From Zhihengliuella salsuginis (GTDB lineage Bacteria > Actinomycetota > Actinomycetes > Actinomycetales > Micrococcaceae): a stretch of 64,000 nt of DNA. The translations under genes were made by a program, and so were the position numbers. The notes under the pieces are model-generated. The model was not told the origin of the DNA. It saw only the letters and a program-made list of their open reading frames with translations, and searched no databases. This document shows positions 52,915 to 60,937 of this stretch, one piece after another. The stretch is taken from positions 1 through 64,000 of the forward strand of contig NZ_BMXK01000012.1 of NCBI RefSeq assembly GCF_014651715.1. Direction: 5' to 3'. Positions within the stretch are counted from its first letter, which is position 1; the number at the start of each line of letters is the position of its first letter.

Positions 52915-52968
52915 CGCCCATCAGGGTATTCGGATGCGAATTCGCTGCCCGGCTGCGGCGCCCTGCGC

Positions 52969-55575
52969 TCAGTCGGTGCCGAGTGCCCGGCCGAGTCGTG
53001 CCAGGGATTCCTGGCGGTGCACGCGCTCGACATAGGCGGGACCCTCCGAGCGGCGGGCCTGCGCCGCCGCACCCTCGGCCGGCTCGTTGGCCAGAGCAGC
53101 AGCGATGCTCAACACAGTCTCGCCGAGTGCGTCGAGCCCGCTGATCCGCAGCGGAGCTGTGCGGGAGAGATCCTCGCGCAGCGGATGCGGAGGCCCGCCG
53201 ACGACCGTCAGACCGTGGGCCCACGCCATAACCGCGTAGGGCGTGGGCTCACCCGAAGCCAGAGCGTCGACCAGAATCGCGGCACGGCCGGCGGCCACCA
53301 CGAGGGCCTCGGGCGCTGGCGCACCGGGTACGAACGGCGGGAGTTCGACGACGTCGAGCCCTTCGGCCCGCCAGATCTCGACGGCGGAGGCAAGCACCCG
53401 GTTTTCCGCGGCCGAACGTCGAACCCCGGCGATGAGGATCCTCGGATTGCCTGCGGTTGCCGTGCCGTCCGTTGGCGCGGCCTCGCCGACGCTACCGGTC
53501 GCATGTGGAAACCAGCTCAGGGGCGCCGGGTAGGGCAGCCAGACGGCATCGGGGAACTGTCGCGCCGCGAGTTCGCCCCACGTCAGGACCGGCCACTGTC
53601 CGTGACGGAGGCCGTCGCGGACCCGGCCCGTCTGTCGGTCGTACCGGGTCGCACTGGAACCCTGGAGATCGAGCAGGGGATGGTCGGGTTTCACCTCCGC
53701 GAGGTGGCCGCGCGAGAAAAGGGCATCGGGATCGAGGATGGCCGCCGTGCGCACGCCCAGATCGTTCAGCGCGAGGCGCTCGGCCTGCGGAGAACCTGCG
53801 TGCCCGTTCAGCGCGGGTAGCGCGTCCCCGACGACGACCGCACGGACGTCACGGGCCGCCTCGGTGACTATTGCCGTCGCCTCCTGGAGCCCCGGGAGCC
53901 GGCCGAACAGGTCGGGCTTCTCCGGCGCGGCCGGACGCTCGATGGACCTGAACACGGGACCGGTGTGGTCGGTCCCGGCCAGTTCGGCCACAGTATCGAG
54001 AACAGTTCGCACTGCCGGGGTGACGGGTCCTACAACCAGCCATTTCGAGGGATTGCTGTGCCTGTCGGCAGTATCGGGAACCCGATCGGGTGCCGGGCGG
54101 AGGCCTGCCCAGACGCGATGGAGGACGGGCTCGCTGCCCTCCCACGTGTGGGCCCGTGCGAACGTTTCTGTGAGCCGTTCGGCGAATCGGTCGACGTCGT
54201 CGAGCACAGTCCTGATCGCGTGGGCGAGATCTTCCGCGTCACCGGGCCGGTGAACCGTGCCGAGACCGTGGCCGCGCACGAAGGAGGCCTGGGCGGCGAG
54301 GTCGGAGACCACCACCGGCAAACCGGATTGGATGTATTCGCGAATCTTGGTCGGCAGTGCGGCCTCGTGTGCCGTCGTCGGGTGCAGTGGGCTCAGGCCG
54401 GCCGTAGCCGACGCGACGTACCACGTGACGTTGCGGGCGGGGACGTAGTCGTGGATGTGCACTCGATGAGCCACACCGAGTTCGGCAGCTACTTCGCGTA
54501 GCCGACCCCGAAGCTTCGGGTCCTTGTTGGCCACGAATGCAAGGTGTGTCCCCGGCAGGAGCGGCAAGGCAGCGACAGCGTCGAAGATCCCTCGCGACTC
54601 CGAGAGTTTGCCCACGTAGACCAGGAGCGGCGTGCTCTCGTCCAGTCCGCACTCCGCGCGCAGGGTGCAGCGGTCCGCCGGGTCCATGGGGTGGCGCCCT
54701 GCTGACGGGGCGTTGACTACGACGGAGGGGCGTTGGGCCAGGTGGTGGCGCTTCATCATGCGCTCCGCGAGCTCGTCCGAGACGGTGATGACTGCGTCGG
54801 CGCGCTGAATCAAGTCGCGTTCGGCGGCGAGCCAGGCACTCCGGGGTTGGGATCCACCGGAGAAATCAACGCCGGGCAGCCATTCGTGGGCGTCGTAAAC
54901 CCACCGGACGGGGCGCCCCTGAACGGCACGCCAGGACGCATAGGTATCGGCCGCCGCCATCGGGTGCCGGTCGTGCACATGAACCAGGTCCGGATCGAGG
55001 GCGACGAGCGCGCGAAGGAACCCCTCCTCGTAGTCTTCGATCTGCGGCCACACCTCCCGGTACTTCTCCCCGAAGGTGCTGGCGTTCTCGCGTATTCGGC
55101 CGACGGCGTTCGGCCATTTCTCGGAGCCGGCGTCGAGTAGGTTCCGGGCGGCGCGTGACGCCGAGGCGCCGGTGCGGTGGCCCAGTCGCGTGGCGAGACG
55201 CACGGGTATGCGGGTCCACGCGGCCGAGCCGTTCAATGGCGGCAGGACCTCGCGGTGCTGCCGGGCGACCGCCGCCGAATCGACCGCGTGGCCCTGGAGC
55301 ATGTCGGCTAGCAGGGGTGTCCGCCAGGCGTTGGAACGCGAGCCGTAGGTATTTTCCTGCTGCCAGCGTATGGTGCGCTCGAACGGCATCGAGATGCGGT
55401 AGATGGGGATGTCGTCGTGGGCACTGAACGACGTGACAGTGCGATTGCGTTCACCCACGATTGTGACGCGGTATCCAGCTTGGGCGGCGCTCTCTGCTGC
55501 TTTGAGTACGCGTGAATCGCCGACGACCAGATTTCCGACGAGCATGGCCATGTGGGGCCCCTGCGCCTGCGTCAA
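52969..55575 (-). CDS. Large glycosyltransferase with degenerate C-terminal half
   Basis: The protein has 868 residues from TTG 55575, chosen because GAGGAG lies 6 bases upstream; a frame extending further only covers the intergenic region. Residues 1-520 are a GT4 enzyme (LVGNLVVGDSRVLKAAESAA, VYDAHEWLPGVDFS, VVVNAPSAG, LVYVGKLSESRGIFDAV, LPTKIREYIQSGLPVVVSD). Residues 550-868 (KWLVVGPVTPAVRTVL, ILIAGVRRSAAENRVLASAV, AVMAWAHGLTVVGGPPHPL) resemble a second, shortened GT-like unit without a clear catalytic Glu. A 115-base gap separates it from the upstream gene. Substrate unknown. Confidence 0.83.
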   Translation of the reverse strand: MTQAQGPHMAMLVGNLVVGDSRVLKAAESAAQAGYRVTIVGERNRTVTSFSAHDDIPIYRISMPFERTIRWQQENTYGSRSNAWRTPLLADMLQGHAVDSAAVARQHREVLPPLNGSAAWTRIPVRLATRLGHRTGASASRAARNLLDAGSEKWPNAVGRIRENASTFGEKYREVWPQIEDYEEGFLRALVALDPDLVHVHDRHPMAAADTYASWRAVQGRPVRWVYDAHEWLPGVDFSGGSQPRSAWLAAERDLIQRADAVITVSDELAERMMKRHHLAQRPSVVVNAPSAGRHPMDPADRCTLRAECGLDESTPLLVYVGKLSESRGIFDAVAALPLLPGTHLAFVANKDPKLRGRLREVAAELGVAHRVHIHDYVPARNVTWYVASATAGLSPLHPTTAHEAALPTKIREYIQSGLPVVVSDLAAQASFVRGHGLGTVHRPGDAEDLAHAIRTVLDDVDRFAERLTETFARAHTWEGSEPVLHRVWAGLRPAPDRVPDTADRHSNPSKWLVVGPVTPAVRTVLDTVAELAGTDHTGPVFRSIERPAAPEKPDLFGRLPGLQEATAIVTEAARDVRAVVVGDALPALNGHAGSPQAERLALNDLGVRTAAILDPDALFSRGHLAEVKPDHPLLDLQGSSATRYDRQTGRVRDGLRHGQWPVLTWGELAARQFPDAVWLPYPAPLSWFPHATGSVGEAAPTDGTATAGNPRILIAGVRRSAAENRVLASAVEIWRAEGLDVVELPPFVPGAPAPEALVVAAGRAAILVDALASGEPTPYAVMAWAHGLTVVGGPPHPLREDLSRTAPLRISGLDALGETVLSIAAALANEPAEGAAAQARRSEGPAYVERVHRQESLARLGRALGTD

Positions 55576-55690
55576 TTCTTGCTCCTCGTTCAGTATCCTG
55601 CGTGTCGGGGATCGTTCGCGGTCGAGTCTAGCCAGATCTCGATCACGAGCAGACGGCTGCGCCTGCGTTGCCGCGCAGCACCGCCATCGG

Positions 55691-57445
55691 TCAGTGGGTC
55701 GGGCCGAGCAGAGTTCGTACGAACTGTTCCACGACGACGTCTGTCCCGTAGCGTTTGCGGCAGTAGTCGTCTGCCTCGGCGACCGCCGCAGCATGGTTGT
55801 CGGGGTCTCTCAGCGACAGTATGGATTCGGCCACGCCGGAAGCATCAGCCTCGAGCCACTGCTGCGGATACAGCAAGTCGCTGCCGGGCCAAGCGATGGA
55901 GCGCGGAGCTGCGCCCCTGACGGCTCCGTCGGGAAGCGTGAAATGGAATGACTCGAAGTCGCTGGTGGAGAGGGCAATGCCGATCCCGGCGTACCAGGGA
56001 TCCAGATCCGCACTGTAGCCATCCCAGTGGACTGCGCCTCGGAGTAGCTGGGACCGTTCGATGCGCCTGTACTGCTCTTGGAAATAGTCTTGTTCGGTGG
56101 AGCGCTCGCGGAACCACGCGTAGTCGGTGGGCCTATGCCCCTTCAGGTGCAGTTCGTAGGCCGGGTCGATCACTCGGAGCTCCTCGAGCACGTCCAGGCC
56201 CGTGGACAAGCCTTTGCGTGCCGGCGTCACGCCAACCATGCCGATCTTGTGCGGATCGCCGAGAACGGACTGTGCGGGGACTTTCACTGCATTCGTAATG
56301 GTGCTGGACTTCATACGCGCCCAGCCGAAGTGCCGATTGGCCTCACGGCGGATGTGCTCGCCGACGAAAATCATGTGGCGGTCGCCTTCGAAGCTGATGT
56401 GCCGGGGGAAGCTCGTGGTGAGCTCCTGCAGATGGAAGCGGGTCACCACTCGGGTCGTGGCAGGGAGGTTGCGGGTGAACCAGACCGAGTTGCCCAGAGC
56501 CCACTCGCACCACACCACGTCGACCTCTGCCGCCAGGCCCCGCGAACGGTCAGTCTGGTGCCGGTTGTGCCCCTCCCACTGATCGACGAGGACCTGGTGA
56601 CCGGCGGATTCGAGTGCGGCAACGATCTCGTGCGTGAACTTGAGGTCGTGACCGGCCAGGAGGATGCGGCGCGATTCCCGGACCTGCAGCCTCGACTCAC
56701 CAGATGCGTCGCTGGATGGGTAGCCGAGGGAAGCGCCGGGACCGCCCTGCAGTGCATCAAGCTCCCGGAGGGCCGACAACCGCGTTCTGCGGCGCTCCGC
56801 ACCCCAGAGGCCGCCCCCGTAGCCGGGCTCGTCGTGGTATCGGTGCACGGGCTCGAGTCGCGTGCGCCGGTTGACGCGTCGGACCGGAACCCCAGCGAGA
56901 CGGGAGCCGAGGATCCAGGGGGCGAAGGTCTGCTCGTCAGCGGATTCGGGCGCCCAGACCGCCGCACAAGAATTCAACAGGGCCAGGTACTGTCCGGCGT
57001 CCGGTTGGGCAGCATAGAGCACGCGAGAGCCTCGGGGGAGCGGTGCCGGCGCGGGGATCCGAGTTCCGTCGACGGATACCACCACGTAGAGGCGAGGGAG
57101 CCCGATCGCGGGTATTTCGGGTGCTTTCGCATCCGAGGCGAGGACGAGCACGGCGTTGTTCCGAGCATCCGGTCGCAAGACGGGACCCAAGCGCCATGGT
57201 TGCGCAAGGGGCAGGAAGTAGGACGCGGGGTCGTCGACGTCGGGAACGGCGCGGTGGTCCCGCGTGCCAAGCCGGGGCCAGGCGCGCTGCGGGATGCTCT
57301 CCCGCCACGTCGGGGTGGCCGCCCGGAGAGCCAAGTGCGTGGCGCGGTCAGTGACGCGGTCGGCGACCCGCCGTCCCAAGGCCTGACCAGCGCGGCCGAG
57401 TTTGCGGGCGCGGGCCGGGAAGCCCGAGGCATTGGGCGGACCCAC
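55691..57445 (-). CDS. Glycosyltransferase with C-terminal AGHDLKF module
   Basis: The protein has 584 residues from GTG 57445, which shares a base with the Wzt stop (TAGTG). Residues 1-255 are a variable half (AVLVLASDAKAPEIPAIGL, LLNSCAAVWAPESADEQTF) that looks like part of a GT-B fold. From residue 261 comes the module ILLAGHDLKFTHEIV, DVVWCEWALGNSVWFTRN, RFHLQELTTSFPRH, VGVTPARKGLSTGLDVL and LSTSDFESFHF. This module is shared with the proteins at 20803 and 41154. Position immediately after wzt and wzm suggests action on the exported polymer before transport. Confidence 0.83.
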   Translation of the reverse strand: MGPPNASGFPARARKLGRAGQALGRRVADRVTDRATHLALRAATPTWRESIPQRAWPRLGTRDHRAVPDVDDPASYFLPLAQPWRLGPVLRPDARNNAVLVLASDAKAPEIPAIGLPRLYVVVSVDGTRIPAPAPLPRGSRVLYAAQPDAGQYLALLNSCAAVWAPESADEQTFAPWILGSRLAGVPVRRVNRRTRLEPVHRYHDEPGYGGGLWGAERRRTRLSALRELDALQGGPGASLGYPSSDASGESRLQVRESRRILLAGHDLKFTHEIVAALESAGHQVLVDQWEGHNRHQTDRSRGLAAEVDVVWCEWALGNSVWFTRNLPATTRVVTRFHLQELTTSFPRHISFEGDRHMIFVGEHIRREANRHFGWARMKSSTITNAVKVPAQSVLGDPHKIGMVGVTPARKGLSTGLDVLEELRVIDPAYELHLKGHRPTDYAWFRERSTEQDYFQEQYRRIERSQLLRGAVHWDGYSADLDPWYAGIGIALSTSDFESFHFTLPDGAVRGAAPRSIAWPGSDLLYPQQWLEADASGVAESILSLRDPDNHAAAVAEADDYCRKRYGTDVVVEQFVRTLLGPTH

Positions 57446-58290
57446 TACGGGCTCCACACGACTTCGGTCTTGACCAACTGCTCCATCAAGGCATTGCGCT
57501 GCTTGCGCGGCGCTTTGACTCGACCACGGCCCATCTGGCCCGCGTACGAGTCGTACTGCTCGGTGACTTCCTCCGGGTCGCCGTCCATGATCAGGACGCC
57601 GCGCTCGATCCAGAGCACGCGGCTGCACATCTCGCGGATGGTGCCGAGCGAGTGGCTGACCAGGAACACGCAGCCGGCTTGACCGCGGAGGGAGTCCAGG
57701 TGCTGGCGGGTCTTCTCGCGGAACTGGGCATCGCCGGTGTTCAGCGCCTCGTCGATGATGAGGATATCCGGATCGATCGAGGTCGCGATGGCGAACTGGA
57801 GGCGGGCCGACATGCCGGATGAGTACGACTTCAGTGGCAGATGGATCGAGTCCTGCAGGCCCGCGAGAGCGATGATGCTCTCCCGCTTGGGCTCGAGCTG
57901 CCTTCGGGTCATCCCCATGGCGAGGCAGCCGAGAGTGATGTTGTCGTCGCCGGAGATCTGGGGCTGGAGCGCTGCGTTGACTCCGAGCATCACCGGCGTG
58001 CTCGTAGCGTGCACGTTGCCGCTCGTGGGATTGATCTGCCCGGTGAGGATCTTCATCAGCGTCGATTTGCCGGAGCCGTTGGTGCCGATCACGCCGACGC
58101 TCTCGCCTCGGTGCGCCACGAATGTGAGCTCCTTCAGGGCATGTACATCGACCGTAGTGGTCCCGATGAAGTCCCGGACGCGGCGGCGGAGGGTCCGTTT
58201 TCCCTCGTCGTCCTTGGCCCGGACCTTGTAGGTCATCGACACGTGGTCGACGACGACTGCGACATCCTTTTCGAGGTTCTCCCCGGTCAT
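57445..58290 (-). CDS. wzt: Polysaccharide ABC exporter ATPase (Wzt/TagH type), intact
   Basis: The 281-residue protein has a complete ABC domain: Walker A GTNGSGKST (69-77), signature YSSGM (156-160), Walker B ILIIDE (176-181) and H-loop His213. It lacks the C-terminal carbohydrate-binding domain of some Wzt proteins and ends with a short basic tail. It powers export of undecaprenyl-linked polymer through a Wzm permease. The Wzm partner lies 4 bases upstream. It is the only catalytically competent exporter ATPase in the window and the reference for the degenerate homologue at 19885. Confidence 0.94.
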   Translation of the reverse strand: MTGENLEKDVAVVVDHVSMTYKVRAKDDEGKRTLRRRVRDFIGTTTVDVHALKELTFVAHRGESVGVIGTNGSGKSTLMKILTGQINPTSGNVHATSTPVMLGVNAALQPQISGDDNITLGCLAMGMTRRQLEPKRESIIALAGLQDSIHLPLKSYSSGMSARLQFAIATSIDPDILIIDEALNTGDAQFREKTRQHLDSLRGQAGCVFLVSHSLGTIREMCSRVLWIERGVLIMDGDPEEVTEQYDSYAGQMGRGRVKAPRKQRNALMEQLVKTEVVWSP

Positions 58291-58294
58291 GCCA

Positions 58295-59179
58295 CTAGGC
58301 CCTTTCCTGGTTGTAGGACTCTTCGGCCTTCCAGAAGGCGATAGAGCCGACGATCAGTAGCACAAGCGTCCAGGTACCGAGCACGGCCCATCGCTCGAAG
58401 CTCGGGACGTTGCCGTAGAGGAGGGCGTCGCGTGTGATGTCGAGGACGCAGAAAAGCGGATTCAGCTGCATCGCCTGGTAGATCCCGGGGTTGTTCTCAA
58501 ACCGGTCCAGCGAGAAGAAGACACAGGAGAGGTAGAGCCAGATCCGGGTGCCGAAGGAAATCAGGTTCACGACGTCGGGGAACCGCGTCACGATTCTGCA
58601 CAGCAGCAGACTGAGTCCCAAGTTGAAGAGGAACTGGACGATCACCACGGGGAAGATGAGCAACCACAGCCAGGAAATCTCCTCCAGCGGGGGGATCGCC
58701 AGGATGAGCACCAGCATGGTGGTGATGACGATGACTTGAGACATCAGCTCGCGGACGTTCACCGCCAGCGGCAAGGTCGCGCGCGGGAAGTTGAAGGCGC
58801 GCATCATCGACTGGTTGTTGTTGAGCGCGCGGGCTCCCTGCGTGATCGCACCTGTCGTGAAGCGGAACATGAACGTGCCGATGATCAGGTAGCCCAAGAA
58901 GTTCGGGATGTTCTTGGCGGTGTCCAGCAGGATCCCGAAGACGAAGAAGTACGTCGCGCCGTTGAGGATCGGGTTCAGAACGAGCCAAATGCGGCCCAGA
59001 GCGTCGTCGCTGTTGCCGGTGGCGATACGGGATCGGGAATCGAAGTGGATGAACGACCGGAACTGCCAGATCTGCCGTATGTACTCGAAGAATCCGGGGC
59101 GGGCGCCAATACTGACCAGATCGTGTGGGGAGACGTGAATTCGTTGAGTGCGATTGCTCGCTGGAACCTGTTCCGTCAT
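58295..59179 (-). CDS. wzm: ABC-2 type polysaccharide export permease (Wzm/TagG type), second copy
   Basis: From ATG 59179 the protein has 294 residues; a frame extending to 59272 adds an Arg-rich stretch with no conserved features. After an amphipathic entry segment (RQIWQFRSFIHFDSR) come about six membrane helices with IWLVLNPILNGATYFFVFG, IPNFLGYLIIGTFMF and LQFLFNLG-like segments (VQFLFNLGLSLLLCRIV). It is paralogous to the permease at 18993. It works with the downstream Wzt to move lipid-linked glycopolymer to the outer face. Confidence 0.92.
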   Translation of the reverse strand: MTEQVPASNRTQRIHVSPHDLVSIGARPGFFEYIRQIWQFRSFIHFDSRSRIATGNSDDALGRIWLVLNPILNGATYFFVFGILLDTAKNIPNFLGYLIIGTFMFRFTTGAITQGARALNNNQSMMRAFNFPRATLPLAVNVRELMSQVIVITTMLVLILAIPPLEEISWLWLLIFPVVIVQFLFNLGLSLLLCRIVTRFPDVVNLISFGTRIWLYLSCVFFSLDRFENNPGIYQAMQLNPLFCVLDITRDALLYGNVPSFERWAVLGTWTLVLLIVGSIAFWKAEESYNQERA

Positions 59180-59327
59180 GGTCTTCGCTGACGCCTTTCG
59201 CTCGTGTGCCTGACCTACTCTAAGGCGTAAACGCTGGCGTCGACGTCGAAGACGCGCTGGTGCGGGCCGCACCTAGGCGCGATGGGTCCGGAATGACGGG
59301 CGAATTATCGGCTTCGTATCGTGAACG

Positions 59328-60719
59328 TCACCTCGCGGCGACAGTTTCGGGCACGCCGGGTCGGTGGCCGAGTGCTTGGAAAGTCCAACCGCGGTCGGTC
59401 CATTTCTCGCCGTCGAGGACGTTGCGGCCATCGATGATGCGCCGTTCGCGGACATAGGGCTCCAGGTCCTGCGGGCCCATCCGCTTGAATTCGTCCCACT
59501 CCGTCAACAGCAGCACCAGATCGGCTTCGGCTGCAGCAGCATGCGCCGAATCAACGTAGTTCAGCCGCGGGAAACGCGCTGCGGCGTTCCGGTTGCCCTG
59601 GGGATCGTAGACGCTGACCTCGGCACCCGAGCTGTAGAGGCGGGCGGCGATGTCGAGCGCGGGGGAGTCCCGGACGTCGTCGGACTCCGGTTTGAAGGAC
59701 ACGCCGAGGACGGCGATGCGGGCGCCATCGAGAATCCCCAGGTGTTCTTCGGCGAGGTGCACGACACGGTCGCGGCGGCGCAGGTTGATCTCGTCGACCT
59801 CGGTCAGGAAGCGCATGGCAGCGGAAGCACCTACTTCGTTCGCCCGCGCCTGCAGGGCGCGGATGTCTTTCGGGAGGCAGCCTCCGCCGAATCCGACTCC
59901 GGCGTTGAGGAATTTCCGCCCGATGCGGGTGTCGTGTCCGAGCGCGTCGGCGAGAGTGCGGATGTCTCCGCCGACGATCTCCGTCACCTCGCTGAACGCG
60001 TTGATGAACGAGATCTTGGTGGCGAGGAAGGCGTTTGCTGCTACTTTGACCAGTTCCGCGGTCTCGTAGTCGGTCTCGATGAGCGGTGTGCCCGCCGACA
60101 GCGGTTTTGCGTACACCCGGCGCAGCAATCCGTGCGCCCATTCACGCTCGGTATCCTCCGGGCGGTTCGTTCCGGTACCGACGACGAGGCGGTCGGGGGT
60201 CAGCGTGTCCTCGACGGCGCGTCCCTCGCGGAGGAACTCCGGATTCCAGGCCAGCGCCACCTTCAGGCCGTCCATGCCGCGTTCGGCGAGGACCGAGTCG
60301 ACGACGGCGCGCAGACGCCGTGCTGTGCCGACGGGAACCGTGGATTTGCCCACGATCAGGGCGTCCTTGCGGAGGTGGCGTGCGAGCTGCAGGACGGCAT
60401 CATCGACATAGGTGAGGTCGGCTGCGTGCTCGCCCGGCTTCTGCGGCGTGCCGACGCCGATGAAGTGGACGTCCCCGAATTCCGCCGCCTCCGTGTAGTC
60501 GGTGGTGAACCGGAGCCTTCCGGAAGCGAGGTGCTTGCGCAGCAGCTCGGGGAGGTGTGGCTCGTGGAAGGGGAGCACTCCGCGCGAGAGGGAATCGATT
60601 TTGTCCTGGTCCACGTCGACGCCGAGGACGTTGAACCCCAGCTCGGCCATGCAGGTGGCGTGGGTCGCACCCAGGTAGCCGGTGCCGATGACGGTGATGT
60701 TCAAATCCATGTCTGACAT
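59328..60719 (-). CDS. ugd: UDP-glucose 6-dehydrogenase
   Basis: The protein has 463 residues from ATG 60719 (ATG 60710 is also possible; the longer frame to 60851 is unconserved). The Rossmann loop VIGTGYLGATHATCMAELG, AWNPEFLREGRAV, the catalytic Cys in GVGFGGGCLPKDIRAL and SFKPESDDVRDSPALD identify the UDP-glucose dehydrogenase family. It makes UDP-glucuronic acid from GalU-derived UDP-glucose. It heads the minus-strand operon that contains wzm, wzt and two glycosyltransferases, after a 148-base gap. No ribosome site precedes the start, so it may be leaderless. Confidence 0.93.
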   Translation of the reverse strand: MSDMDLNITVIGTGYLGATHATCMAELGFNVLGVDVDQDKIDSLSRGVLPFHEPHLPELLRKHLASGRLRFTTDYTEAAEFGDVHFIGVGTPQKPGEHAADLTYVDDAVLQLARHLRKDALIVGKSTVPVGTARRLRAVVDSVLAERGMDGLKVALAWNPEFLREGRAVEDTLTPDRLVVGTGTNRPEDTEREWAHGLLRRVYAKPLSAGTPLIETDYETAELVKVAANAFLATKISFINAFSEVTEIVGGDIRTLADALGHDTRIGRKFLNAGVGFGGGCLPKDIRALQARANEVGASAAMRFLTEVDEINLRRRDRVVHLAEEHLGILDGARIAVLGVSFKPESDDVRDSPALDIAARLYSSGAEVSVYDPQGNRNAAARFPRLNYVDSAHAAAAEADLVLLLTEWDEFKRMGPQDLEPYVRERRIIDGRNVLDGEKWTDRGWTFQALGHRPGVPETVAAR

Positions 60720-60937
60720 CGTATCGAAGCGTCGGGCGGAGGCCCGTCTCTGCGGGCCAACACGACATGTTGATTGGGTGTCCGAGGTGTGAAGAGCCGG
60801 GCACCTGTGCGTGACCAGTTCGCCGTGTCCGCGGCGGTTCAGAAGGCCCACGGGCGGCGTCCGCGGTAGATTGAGGCTGCACCGGAACTGCGCGGGCCGC
60901 CGACTCGGCCAGCCCCAGCGCCGACAAGGAAGGGCCC

